Of a stretch of DNA of 64,000 nucleotides, positions 54,420 through 64,000 are shown one piece after another (position 1 is the stretch's first letter; every line of letters starts with the position of its first letter). A program made the position numbers and the translations under genes. The DNA is from Neoechinorhynchus agilis (lineage: Eukaryota > Acanthocephala): the NCBI GenBank assembly GCA_051530055.1, contig CM121341.1, forward strand, positions 2,728,001 to 2,792,000, given 5' to 3'. The notes under the pieces are model-generated. The model was not told the origin of the DNA. It saw only the letters and a program-made list of their open reading frames with translations, and made no database searches.

Positions 54420-54904
54420 TCAAACTCGACCGGTATGAGCTAAATAAATATCCGAAGAATGACACAGTATCAAATCTAAACTGGTACTGTACTCATATGG
54501 TTGTCCAACCATTTCCCTAGCATTGCAATCAGATTTTTGAAGTTCTGCCTTAATCGTATCTTTTTGTTCCTGATTGAGTAATCTATAACCCTTGGTTCGA
54601 ACGTATTGAACAGTCAGGTTAGTGAACTCGAATGTTTGGATATCAAGATATACATGATCAGGAAATCGAAGATCGAACAGCGGGCTCAATCGGTAACTTA
54701 AAAATCCAGCGTGCAGTTCTTCGGCTTCGGCAATGGTATCGTCAAGAGCCAGTGAGCGTAAGTATCTAGGTGCTTAAGGAAGACGATGAAAAGGGTAAAT
54801 GAAAAATCCAAAGTCGCAAGTCTTAGAAAATTTATTTTACAAAAACATACCTCTCTGAATGTAATCTTCGCCTATATCATTCATTTCATCTATAGGGAGC
54901 CCTT
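54420..54904 (-). CDS. Unidentified gene, last two exons
   Basis: Exon 54904-54851 (GLPIDEMNDIGEDYIQR) joins exon 54772-54420 across a 78-bp GTATGT...TTAAG intron in frame (phase 1). The second exon encodes APRYLRSLALDDTIAEAEEL, HAGFLSYRLSPLFDLRFPDH, an alternating hydrophobic stretch and ends in AHTGRV. The segment reads as a soluble alpha/beta protein. I do not recognise the family. The 5' part must lie above 54904 and was not found. Confidence 0.5.
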
Positions 54905-55495
54905 CTGATAATAAAAGTAATGGTGATTTAAAGATGAATTCGCTTCAAACATTCCAAACGCGAAGAACCTAAGCATAAGCAAGCTCTATAATTATTGTTA
55001 CTGAAGCGAAAAATCATAGTTCTGTGGTCTCTGAGAAAAGGTTTAATATTATCATTAATGCGAAAATAGCCGAAGCATGCGAAATAGTTACTGAGAAAAA
55101 ACAAGTCTTGCGCGCAATAGCGATTTTTATAAACTTGAACTTCTCATTCTATGTTTACTGTTCCACTAAACAAAGTTAAATTCGTTAATCATTCATCTAT
55201 TAAACCAATCTAAGAAAGTCAATACATGTCTCACAAATTTCGTTTGGGTGAAAACTAGGCAAAGTGATCGAAATCCGACGTATAGCCGAAACCGATTATT
55301 TTGCCTCCAGGGAGAGAAAATATTCTCAATAAGTCTTGATGTAGGTGCACAAATAAAACGACTTTGAAGGTCGACATTGTTCAAAACGTGTTAATCGTAC
55401 ATACGTCTTCCTTCTTGTTTTTTCATTGATCTTAAACGGATATGAACGATAGGGAACAATAGCCAGAATACACTCACACAATAACGAGACTTCAC
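54905..55495. other. No assigned gene
   Basis: Possible upstream exons of the preceding minus-strand gene were searched for by eye and not found. A minus frame at 55193-55384 has no recognisable content. Confidence 0.3.
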
Positions 55496-56889
55496 TTAAA
55501 GTATACAGTGATCTTTAAATCGCGGAAAAGGCAAAGCACGTTTAACTGACCGAAGTCCTAAAGCACTCATTAAAAGTCTTTCAATTCCGATCCCAAATCC
55601 ACCAAGTGATGGATAACCACAAAATCTTAGCTCTTGATACCAGTCAAGATTGGATGCCATTGGTAGTCGAAGTTTGCCGTTTTCTCGCATGCTTCCACCT
55701 GCGATTTCACCCGAATCCGCTGCTAAAAGATCAAAACACTCGGCGTGATTCGGATCAGCGGCCGATTTCATATAAAATGGTTTTTGATCGCGTGGATAGT
55801 GAGTGACGAACACCGGACTTTTGTTACCGCATTTCTGTACAATCAGATTTTCCATGGCTTTGTTCATTGTGGGTTGATCCGCTGATTTTACTGAACCAAT
55901 CTGTTTAAGGGCGTCGTTGTGCGGCACGAAGTTTTAGACAAGGGATTGGTGGAGGATCCGAAAAGAAAATCGATGAATATCGCGTGCCTAGTCAAAAACT
56001 TTGTGCTTTAACTAATTCTTACGAACTTGTTCATTAATCGCTCACATCTTTCGCGAGCACTAAAATAAACGACTTCATCTTCACACTTAGTTAGTAGATG
56101 CTCAGCAGAAGCTTGGACCAATTGTTCACAGGTATCCATTAGATCGTCAATTGACAATACATCAATCAGTTCCAATTCTAGCATATAAAATTCACTTAAA
56201 AACGAAGAACGAGCTCCTTTTAAGTTAACCAGAAGCTCATTCAAGGTTCATAGATGATGCCGTGAAACGCATTTATCCGCTCTGAACACTGGCCCTAGAG
56301 AATATACGTTTGAACACAAGCATACGGCTTGGTGTTCGAGATGAAACTGAGCGGATGTAGTCAAGAAAACATCTTCATTTGAGAAATAATGATTTTGATT
56401 AATTTTGAAAACTTCATTAGGATCTTCGCAGTGTGAAATACTTGTTAGGATAGGTGGATCCACATTCACAAAATGACGTGAGTTCAGGGAATTCCTTAGG
56501 AAAAGTCCTAAAGTCGAGCGTAGTCGACTAAGAGCAAGCATGTCTAAACTCTCGTTTCTTTTTAAACTATCCGGAATAGAGCATGAGTCGCGTTTGTAAT
56601 TCTTTTCTATACAATCAACCTTAAATTCGATCGCCTGTTTAGGCCCGGGACTCGCATCAATTTTACCTTTTACTTTAACACAGTCGCCAACCTTGATTTC
56701 CCTATAAGCATCCAGACCGTTTATAAATACTTGGAGAAATTGAAGACTTGAACAATCCCTCAGTCTAAGAAATGTATCTCTCGATGACTTTGAGACGGGT
56801 CGACACACCTTTCCAATAAACGACCATTGTGAACTTGCAAATTTTGTGTTGAATAAATAAAATCGAATATAGCGAGTAAAAACACCCCT
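55496..56889 (-). CDS. NARS2: Mitochondrial asparaginyl-tRNA synthetase (NARS2-like), odd exon joints
   Basis: Class IIb synthetase that charges tRNA-Asn. The first block (to 56251) has the OB-fold anticodon domain (LRLRDCSSLQFLQVF, VKVKGKIDASPGPKQ) and class II parts FLTTSAQFHLEHQ and motif 2 GPVFRADKCVSRHH. The next (56202-56030) starts SEFYMLELELIDV. The last (about 55925-55496) has PVFVTHYPRDQKPFYM, GGSMRENGKL, motif 3 GGFGIGIERLLMSALG and the NARS2-like end LPFPRFKDHCIL. Between block 1 and 2 I find a TTTTTAAG acceptor but no GT donor after the HHL codons; before block 3 the GTAAGAATT donor is good but the frame needed has a stop after the TAG acceptor. No start Met was seen in the first block. 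Either unusual splice sites or early decay. Confidence 0.8.
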
Positions 56890-56942
56890 TTTTTAGGTAT
56901 AATTCGATTTTTGTAAGCTTATTAATTCGGCGATTGATTTCT

Positions 56943-57251
56943 TCATTGTAAGTTACTTAGAGCAGACGACAATGATTCGGCAAATTTAGTACGAAAAAGC
57001 GAGCTAATCTCGCTGAATAAACTTTCGACGGATTCAAACCCCTTTTCGTTTCCTTTAATTCTGTATCCTTCTAATTTAGATAAAGTTAAAGTTACTCGTT
57101 GATCTTCGAGTGTGATCACTTCCGCTTCTGGATATTTTGTGGCCAATTGAACGATTCGAACAAGTTTGTGTTTTGAAAGACCAAGCAAGGAATGGTTTAA
57201 TTCTTCAATACAATCAAACTCTGAGCTTAAGTGAACTTCGTCAGTGCTCAT
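56943..57251 (-). CDS. GSKIP: GSKIP/DUF727-like protein
   Basis: A 102-residue single-exon frame, MSTDEVHLSSEFDCIEELNH to the end ALSNLQ. It keeps the fold order of GSKIP (GSK3-beta interacting protein, also an A-kinase anchor; DUF727): an acidic start, a helix, the strand pair EVITLEDQRVTLTLSKLEGY, and a C-terminal helix SLFSEISSLFRTKFAESLSS that matches SLLDTLSPAYREAFGNAL in the human protein and would bind GSK3. Human GSKIP has 139 residues, with a longer N-terminus. It ends about 50 bp upstream of the NARS2 block on the same strand. Confidence 0.65.
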   Translation of the reverse strand: MSTDEVHLSSEFDCIEELNHSLLGLSKHKLVRIVQLATKYPEAEVITLEDQRVTLTLSKLEGYRIKGNEKGFESVESLFSEISSLFRTKFAESLSSALSNLQ

Positions 57252-57489
57252 TGAGGCATGTCTAAGAAGAAAAATTAAGGAGATTTTTAGATGACACTAA
57301 AGATTTTTAATATGTTTAAAAAGATATTTCAAAAGGGCAGCTAAAATGAATTGTGTAATCGATCGACATATAAATTGCGATTACGATAAGGATTTTGTGG
57401 TGGATCAAAGGTAAAATGCAATGCTTTACAAGATTTTAGCAATTTCTTATAAACTATGAAACATCATTATTTTCTCACAAAGAGAACGT

Positions 57490-57670
57490 TTAAAAAAGTG
57501 CTTTTTCTTTCGTTTTACACGGTTTTTCGCTCTCTGCCTTGAATTGAATGAGCATTTTGTTACGAAAAGTTGAAAACCGCGCCTCCGAGCCTCTTATCCG
57601 AATGATTTTGAAAGAGCTCGGGCGTTTCGGCGTCTTAAGTTGAAGGACGTAAGTAAATTTGTAAGATTGT
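57490..57670 (+). repeat. Interspersed repeat family A, diverged short copy
   Basis: Shares CGGTTTTTCGCT, ATCCGAATGATTTTGAAAGAGCTCGGGC and the GTAAGTAAATT donor with the copies at 3.6-4.05 and 25.4-25.6 kb. One frame reads SYPNDFERARAFRRLKLKDV against VNDFKRARANRFLKLRM, so this piece may once have been coding. Confidence 0.55.
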
Positions 57671-57809
57671 AAAGATGTTCATCATTTACTTTTTTTTATA
57701 AAATAATTGATCTAATTTTATTTGATAAGTTTCAGCCTTCGCTTAAGTCTTCTTCAGTCTATTGTTAAAGTGTTTTATTAATTGATGGAACCGAATTTTC
57801 GCCGCTTCA

Positions 57810-58254
57810 CGGCTTCTTCGGGGACTCCCTCTGAAAGGTCAGAAAAGTGATAAACTGTCTGACAAATAATCTTTCCGATTGAGTGACCCCTCCACGACCA
57901 ATAAGCAGAGCCTCGGCAATGGAAAGGTCTACAGGATCAGGTGCCCTGTAGAGAACCCCCACCCAAAGCTTTAGCAAAATGGGTGCCCAACGGTGTTGAC
58001 ACGTACGACGGTCCGAGCGGGTTACGTGCATTACGGAAATGCTCAGTTACCCGCTGGTGTAGCCTCCGCTCCGTCTTTCCAATGTAGCTGCAGGATTTCC
58101 CCTGGTCCTTGCAATTGCCGTATGTGATCCGGTATACCACATTGCTCATCATGCAGGCTCCCATCGGACTTCGTCGTCCATCTTCATTGTCCAATTGACA
58201 TTGAATGCACTTTTTTGGACAATTCTCTTGATCCTCGTGGTGATTAGTCCTCAT
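57810..58254 (-). mobile_element. Penelope-like GIY-YIG endonuclease fragment, second subfamily
   Basis: The minus strand reads a Cys knuckle (CPKKCIQCQL), then VVYRITYGNC and SCSYIGKTERRLHQRVTEHF, the full GIY-YIG signature with the family Arg, followed after a frame change by DPVDLSIAEALLIGRGG, which holds the catalytic Glu region. The preceding Cys motif is also typical of PLE linkers. It differs from the 17.6- and 50-kb copies. Confidence 0.65.
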
Positions 58255-58839
58255 CAGAGGTTTTCTTAAGGAAGGACCGGGCTCTGGCGTGGCATTCCCG
58301 AAGTATTCGCTTCACGTTCCATGTGAAATCTTCGGATATATACGGAATTCTCAACAGTGGTAAATCGATCGTTCCGATTTCGTCGGTTGTTTGTCCTGTC
58401 AATCATCCGGTCTACTTCTTGTGTAGGCACTAAAGAAGATCCACGCGAAGGCCGAAAATTATCAAATTAACCAATTATTTGATAATTCGCTATAAAGTAA
58501 ATTTGTAAGAGTTAATTTGAATTTTATTTGTCCGATTATTAACTCACCTTAATTGAACAGGTATTGGCGCTCTGATTCCTAAGATTTTGGGAGTAAAGCA
58601 AGCCACTGTAAAATTCGAAAAATTGTTTCGTAAATCGTTTTTACGATTGCGTCTTGAAGAAATTATAAAGCGCTACAATTTTTATTCTACGTCACTTTTT
58701 ACTTAATATCAATCAGTTTATTTTTCAGAGTCCGATATGAATATAAGAATCTCATAACAAACATCTTGTTTTTCACCTTTTTCTAACTTAGATTCTTTTT
58801 AGTAACGCTAAGCCTTTATATTGAGCTGCGATTTGTTTA
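58255..58839. other. No gene recognised
   Basis: AT-rich. The left part may be the remainder of the PLE; nothing conserved was seen. Confidence 0.35.
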
Positions 58840-59440
58840 GCACGCTTTTTATTTTAGCGTTTTTCCTCTCTTTTCACTTCCTTGCTTTTTCAATCGAGCT
58901 TCTCGTCTCGGCTATTTTGACTTGCTACATTCCCAAAGATTTGATTTCGTCTAAGTTTCTATTTGACCCTTTTGGTTTCCTTTTTTTCACTTCCTGACTT
59001 TTTTCAATCGAACTTCTCGTCTCGGCAATTTTGACCTGCTAAAATCCTAAGATTTGATTATGTTTAAGCTTCTGTTTGACCCTTTTGATTTCCTCTTTTT
59101 CACTTCCTTTTACTTTTTTAATCGAGCTACAGGTCTCGGCTATTTTGACTTGCTTCATTCCCAAGATTTGATTTCGCCTAAGTTTCTATTTGACCCTTTT
59201 GGTTTCCTTATCACTTCCTAACTTTTTTCAATCGAGCTTCTCGTCAATTTTGACTTGCTCGAATCCCAAGATTTTGTTTCGACTAAGTTTCTGTTTGACC
59301 CTTTTGCTTTGCTGTTTTTTAACTTCTTGACTTTTTTAATCCATCTACAGGTCTCCACTATTTTGGCTTGCTGCATTCCCAAGATTGAATTTCGCCCAGC
59401 TTTCTGCCTGATCCTACCCGTTTAAGTTCCTTTTTGTAAA
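58840..59440 (+). repeat. Tandem repeat, about 105-118-bp unit, 5 copies
   Basis: Units are marked by TTTCTATTTGACCCTTTTGG (variants) near 58956, 59072, 59186, 59291 and, decayed, 59400. Each has AATCGAGCTTCTCGTCTCGG and ATTTTGACTTGCT. Unit length varies by small indels. Confidence 0.8.
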
Positions 59441-60479
59441 GTCGCTGTTCGTAGCTAATTTTAGTGCTTTCTGTCTTTCTTTAAAACTTGAAATAAATTT
59501 CGGCAAAACGTTTTGAATTTTGAACTATTACAAGGGAACTCTTATTTTAAGAAAGATATCTCAACTACTTATATTGCCGATTTCAAATTCTAATGAAGGT
59601 AAAAATGACAGAAGTGTGCCTATAATTTAATTTTTGGCTATCGTAAAAAAATAGAAAACGGGTAGCTCTAGTTGAAAATTCACAGTTTATGAAAGAATAG
59701 GGTCTTCGACATTTAATTGAATCGCGAAAATTTTCTTAATGAAAATGGCAATCGTGAAAGTGAAAACGTTGACATCTCTATCACACCTGAGGGAACAGCA
59801 TCAATTCCCAGCGCTTGAATTGGAGCCGCTTTTCAACCGTGTTCTAATTCGTCCATAAAGACTTGTTTGGTATCTTACAGATAACCAAACACATGAGATG
59901 GAATGTGATCCACAGTTTCCTTGAACTCGAAGTGCTCCCGACATATTTTCCGAGATTTGATACTCGTCTTAGTGAGTTCGTGGATTGTGAATTTACTTCT
60001 CAACCGCATGTTATCTTTTCGATTGTTCTTATTTAAGCAATTAAAACGGCTGAAACAAAGTTATTATTGACTAATTCTCAATGGTGAATTGTAGCACACT
60101 CGAGTTTTGGGCGGTGCTTAATGTGGAGCACTGGAGTTTCTTTATACGATGCTTTAAGTGGCTTCGTTCCTCATAGACTTAAACGCTTATTCAGGATATC
60201 TAAAAAGTAATTTGGATGATGATGAAAGGATTGATTTGAATTCCGGCAATTCGCGACTAGCGGAGTGCTTCTGAGCTAAAAGGCATACAGTGAGTGGCCG
60301 CGTCGACGGGCATCGCAAGTTCTGTAATTCGTCAGATTTTTTATCTTATGGCTCAGAAAATAAAAAATGAACTGAACGCCATTGAACCACATTGAGCTTC
60401 TACGAGTTCCGGGGGATTATTCGAATTGATGGGGTCGCTTAAGTGTAAGGATTCAGACGCTGAAGCAATTGGTGTCCAC
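59441..60479. other. No gene recognised
   Basis: About 1 kb of AT-rich sequence between a tandem repeat and an LTR-element fossil; it may include decayed parts of either. Confidence 0.35.
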
Positions 60480-61425
60480 CTAGCAGTTCAGTCGCTTAGT
60501 ACCCTGACAGCCGAATTTTCTAGATTCATGGGTGCACTGATTATAATTCACATCTCTCATTGATCGCCTTGTTTCGGTTCGTTTTCTCTCGCTTCTTCCC
60601 AGGCGCGTCGTAGGTTCATCCTTCTTGCTCGGCGTCAACTGTTCGTTCCATGTTGTTGAATTCTCTTCTTTTGACGTATTCGTATTCTCATCCCGGTTTA
60701 TCTCTTCTAATGTTCCTTGGCCGTTCAAGGTTTTTTTATTTCTTGATTCGTGGTAATCTTCCTTCTTGTCTTGTTTTTCTATTGGTATGTTCCCTTCATT
60801 CGAAGTCCTTTTTCTGCTATCGTCCCGATCTTTCTGTGATGTCTCTTCCTTATCCATAATCCTTTTCCTGATGAAATCGCTATGGCATCATCTGTTATTC
60901 TCGGTTTCATCTTGAATCCAATATGACTTCAGTCCCGTTCTTATATTTATGGTCCCTTCTTGCCATTTGTCGTTGTGTTGTCTTGTAGCATCACTGCTCC
61001 TACGTCCTTTTCGCTTGCGTCGCAGACGAGCGTTATTAATTTGGTATTTTTATATGAGCTAAGAGCTAAATTGTCCGCCATCGATTTCTTCACCTTTCTG
61101 GAAGCTGTTTCTAGTTTACTGTTCCATACCCATTTGTTCGATTTCCTCAATGCTTCGTATAGGTCAGCGCATCTCGTTTGTAGATGTGTGATATTTTTTT
61201 AGAAAATTTACTGCTCCCAGGAATGATCTTAATTCTTGTTTGTTTGTTGGTGATCTAATATAAAGTAAATCCTTGGTGCTTTGATCGTCAGCTTTGCACA
61301 TTCCATCTTCGAGGATATGACCCATAAATCGTACTGATTTGCGTAGGAATTTGCACTTATCTTTTCTAATACTGATTCCGACGTCCTGTAATCTGCCCAG
61401 TACCTTCCTTAGGTTTTCCATGTGT
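60480..61425 (-). mobile_element. Ty3/gypsy LTR retrotransposon fossil, partial
   Basis: The right part is a reverse transcriptase/RNase H segment (KDKCKFLRKSVRFMGHILED, ELRSFLGAVNFLKKY and a LVCDASEKDVGAVMLQ stretch). The left part is a very polar tail rich in Lys, Arg and Glu, like the C-terminal end of gypsy Pol. No LTRs and no clear integrase were recognised. It is a broken, probably fairly old remnant, and an RTE-like LINE has inserted at its right edge (61.43 kb). Confidence 0.65.
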
Positions 61426-61433
61426 TCCTTGGG

Positions 61434-63760
61434 TCCCTAACTTTCTTTCACGATGATCGGACTCGATGTTACTGATTCTTGTCGGTCACGTAAAAGAAGC
61501 AGCGCCGGTAGCCAGACAGCTACTGATAGTAGCCTGTCAACGCGGGGCCGGTGTGCCGCTCCACTTGGTGATGCGGTAGCGAACAGGAAAAACAAAATCC
61601 ACCAGCGCAACGGGAAAACGCGAGGGCGTCGTAGCTCTCGCCGACGACTTGAGCGTCGAAATGAGCGAAACTGTCGCCGGAGGCAACGAAAGTGTCAGTC
61701 GAAGCTCATCACCGTGGTGGGTACGGACTTTTCAGGTGGCGCTGACAGCCGTGAGCCCTTTGTCCCAGCTATTTCAAATAGAAGAGGACTACGAATCGGA
61801 TCCTTGAATTGTAGGAGTCTGCGAGCGCAATGGCGTAGGGGAACCCTGACCAAATTGGCAAGGGGTGCCAGAATGGATCTTGTGTTTTTACAAGAATTGC
61901 GCATAAAAGGCCAGTCAGACACAGACGTAAATCAGGAGGATTTAGGAGGAGGCTGGTCATTATCTTACCTATCTGCGGACAGTCGAGGAAATGGATGTGT
62001 AGGCGTTTGTTCATCACCCCGCCTCCGAAACTCAGCACTATGCAGTGCTATAACTGACCGAATCCTTCGTGTCAGCAATAAACTTCGGTCGAGAAATCCC
62101 TATGCTTTTGGCGTATATTCACCGACCTCCTCGTCGGATGAAGAAGCGGTTGAAGGATTTTATGGAAATCTAGCCGGAGCATTAGATGATGTACCGAACA
62201 GAGACACCCTCCTAATAGCCTGTGACTTCAACGCGATTTTACCGCATTCCGAAAGATCGCTATGTGTGTTGAAAGGCGAGAATCGGAACAGCCGGTACTT
62301 GGTTGAGGCGCTGGAACATCATGCTCTCGTGTCTGCTAACACTTTATTCCGGTGGCGTTTGACGACGTTTATGGGTCAAAAGAATCCGTCCAAACATGTC
62401 ATGGGAAAAATCCCAAGAGACGCTTAGCTTGACCATATATTGTTGAGACGTAGGGAAAAATGTCGGGTAAAAACGCTGACACATTCACAGTTGATGGGCT
62501 GCCAACCGACCACAAGTTGGTGATGTGTCAGTTGAGCATGAGTGACTCGTTGTTACGTACGCCTCAGCATCCTCCACGTCTGTTCTATGGCGCCCTCGCT
62601 AACGAGGAGAAGAGGAAAGAGTTCGATATCGAACTAGAGAATCAACTGAGCTCGATGCCAGCTGCTGAAACAAATATTGATTTTTATTACAAGTCAATCT
62701 GCGACGCAGTGACCGAAGCGGCCGAGAAAACCCTGCAAAAATGAGGCGTATAAAAGCTGCAAAGGTTATATGGCAGGAGGACTGTGAATTTATGCCAATG
62801 GCTGAACAGATAAAAACTCTAAGAAAAAGAGAAAAACGATCTGAGGCTCGCATTGCAAGTCTTGAACTTGCCAACCTCTATAATGAAAAGCAAAAGGCTT
62901 CGATAGAGGATACAGTTCGCGGGATCGCATATAAGGAAGGCTTTGTCCGTAGCTCCTTAGCATGGAGAGCGATAAACACTCTCACAGGACGATCCCAAAG
63001 ACAGCCAACTTTGATTGAAGGTTCCTCCTTGGAAATCAGAAAAAAGAGAATCGCAAATTATTTTGCGGAAATTCTCAATTCGCCATTATCGTCTTTGGAA
63101 GTGAATCCTGCACTTCCAAAAGGCACAATCGTCTCAAGCACATAGGCATTCTTCACTGGACCGATTGCCGTGAAGGAAGCGATCGCTGCGGCGAAAATGA
63201 TGCGTGCGGGACGTGCATCATGCCCAGATGGGATAATGGCAGAGGTTCTGAGGTTTGAATCTATTGCCAGAAAAACCATACCGATAATGAATGGCATAAT
63301 GAATGGTGGCTCAGCACCTCAAATCTGGCAAACGGCGCATTTGACAATGATCCCCAAGAAATGCTGCTCGACAAAGGTGGACTACAGAGGTCTTTTCAGC
63401 AGCATTTTGAGACGCCGAATTAAGCCAATCCTCGAACCGTTTCTAAGAATTGAACAGAACGGCTTCAGGAAAGGTCGAAGCACCACAGAACACATCTAGG
63501 CTTTGAGGAGGATCCCCGAGGAGGCACGAATTCATCAAACGGATGTGACGCTGGTATTTGTTGATTTCCGTCGAGCTTTCGATTCGGTAAATCGAACGAT
63601 GATTCGCGGTATCTTAAAGGAGTGTCGAGTGCCGTCGATCATTGTCACATCCATTATGACATGCTGTTCGAATGGGAGTTGTCCCATAAGAACGGACGGT
63701 AAAGCGGTCAAGGTTGTAATCGATTTTTCTGCACCACATCCACCGGCGGCTGAATGGATT
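61434..63760 (+). mobile_element. RTE-like LINE, broken copy (plus)
   Basis: Inverted near-duplicate of 35700-37945: same 5' GTCCCTAACTTTCTTTCACG and ATG (61453), endonuclease LRIGSLNCRSLRAQWRRG and LIACDFNAILPHSERS, and the same stop after KIPRDA at 62425-62427. RT pieces follow to FVDFRRAFDSVN and VPSIIVTSIM near 63650. It has 33 extra bases after RRNER and a short extra stretch after SDTD compared with the other copy. Past about 63650 the two copies diverge in sequence although both still look like RT. The truncated end is near 63760. Confidence 0.8.
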
Positions 63761-64000
63761 ACTTGAAAGCCTTGAATAGAATCGTTTCTTTCAAAATCCG
63801 ATCTGATAATATCTGGAAAAGATGAATATTATTAGTTGAAGGAGAAAACGGTGTCGATTGTACATACTTAGAGTTCGTTCTAGCAGAGGAGCAGCTTCAC
63901 TGAAGTAGAGCCGGGCAAAATTATCACTACCTCCCTCGTTTCCCATTATGCACCTATCAGCGGTATAAAGAGATCGACCCTGATCCAGAATGTTCTCAAT

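Noticed and set aside
62599-62874. Antisense frames across the LINE copies (also 36565-36840)
   Set aside because: They are shadows of the RT/linker coding strand, equally open in both copies only because the copies are nearly identical.

Overview
This is an animal (invertebrate) nuclear window. Host genes are split by very short spliceosomal introns (about 37 to 59 nt where I could join exons in frame). They encode metazoan proteins: KIF23/MKLP1 kinesin, mitochondrial EF-Ts, ankyrin-ClpB (SKD3), mitochondrial asparaginyl-tRNA synthetase, a Rho GTPase, a GSKIP-like protein and a forkhead protein. I cannot name the species. Short introns plus many LINEs and Penelope-like elements would fit several compact invertebrate genomes.

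Layout. 0-11 kb is a transposon-rich stretch: a LINE with a restriction-like endonuclease (RLE), a duplicated repeat, an old RNA-virus-like insertion, a Jockey-like LINE, and a tandem array of Penelope-like element (PLE) terminal repeats. 11.2-13.9 kb holds an intact KIF23-type kinesin, preceded by tandem copies of its own start region. 14.7-20.3 kb is a nested cluster: a forkhead-bearing module interrupted by a LINE fragment, a DIS3/RRP44 pseudogene (itself split by a hAT-type element that carries a PLE fragment) and a BCCIP fragment. 20.3-37.9 kb is mostly LINEs, with a second, almost identical forkhead module at 30-31.8 kb, a 585-bp terminal-inverted-repeat element at 26.4-27.0 kb and an unidentified coding region at 27-28.1 kb. 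A divergent beta-tubulin C-terminal exon lies at 38.4 kb. A second RLE LINE occupies 40.1-42.9 kb, followed by a tandem repeat.

44.3-47.7 kb is a compact same-strand gene pair, EF-Ts (5 exons) and CLPB (6 exons). Both encode mitochondrial proteins, and the exons I assigned sum exactly to open frames. 47.9-51.9 kb returns to repeats: a 46-bp-arm palindrome, PLE pieces, a hairpin tandem array and LINE fragments. 52.1-57.3 kb is the densest gene block: Rho GTPase, two convergent small genes whose stop codons overlap, an unidentified two-exon gene, NARS2 and a GSKIP-like gene. 57.5-64 kb is repeats again: a PLE endonuclease, a tandem repeat, a Ty3/gypsy fossil and a second copy of an RTE-like LINE.

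The strongest out-of-list signal is a hammerhead-ribozyme-like motif in the PLE terminal repeats. It has a core, a covarying stem II and a self-complementary stem III, and it occurs in several copies at a fixed place relative to flanking inverted repeats and the GIY-YIG endonuclease. I saw no bacterial features, CRISPR arrays, rRNA genes or convincing tRNA genes.
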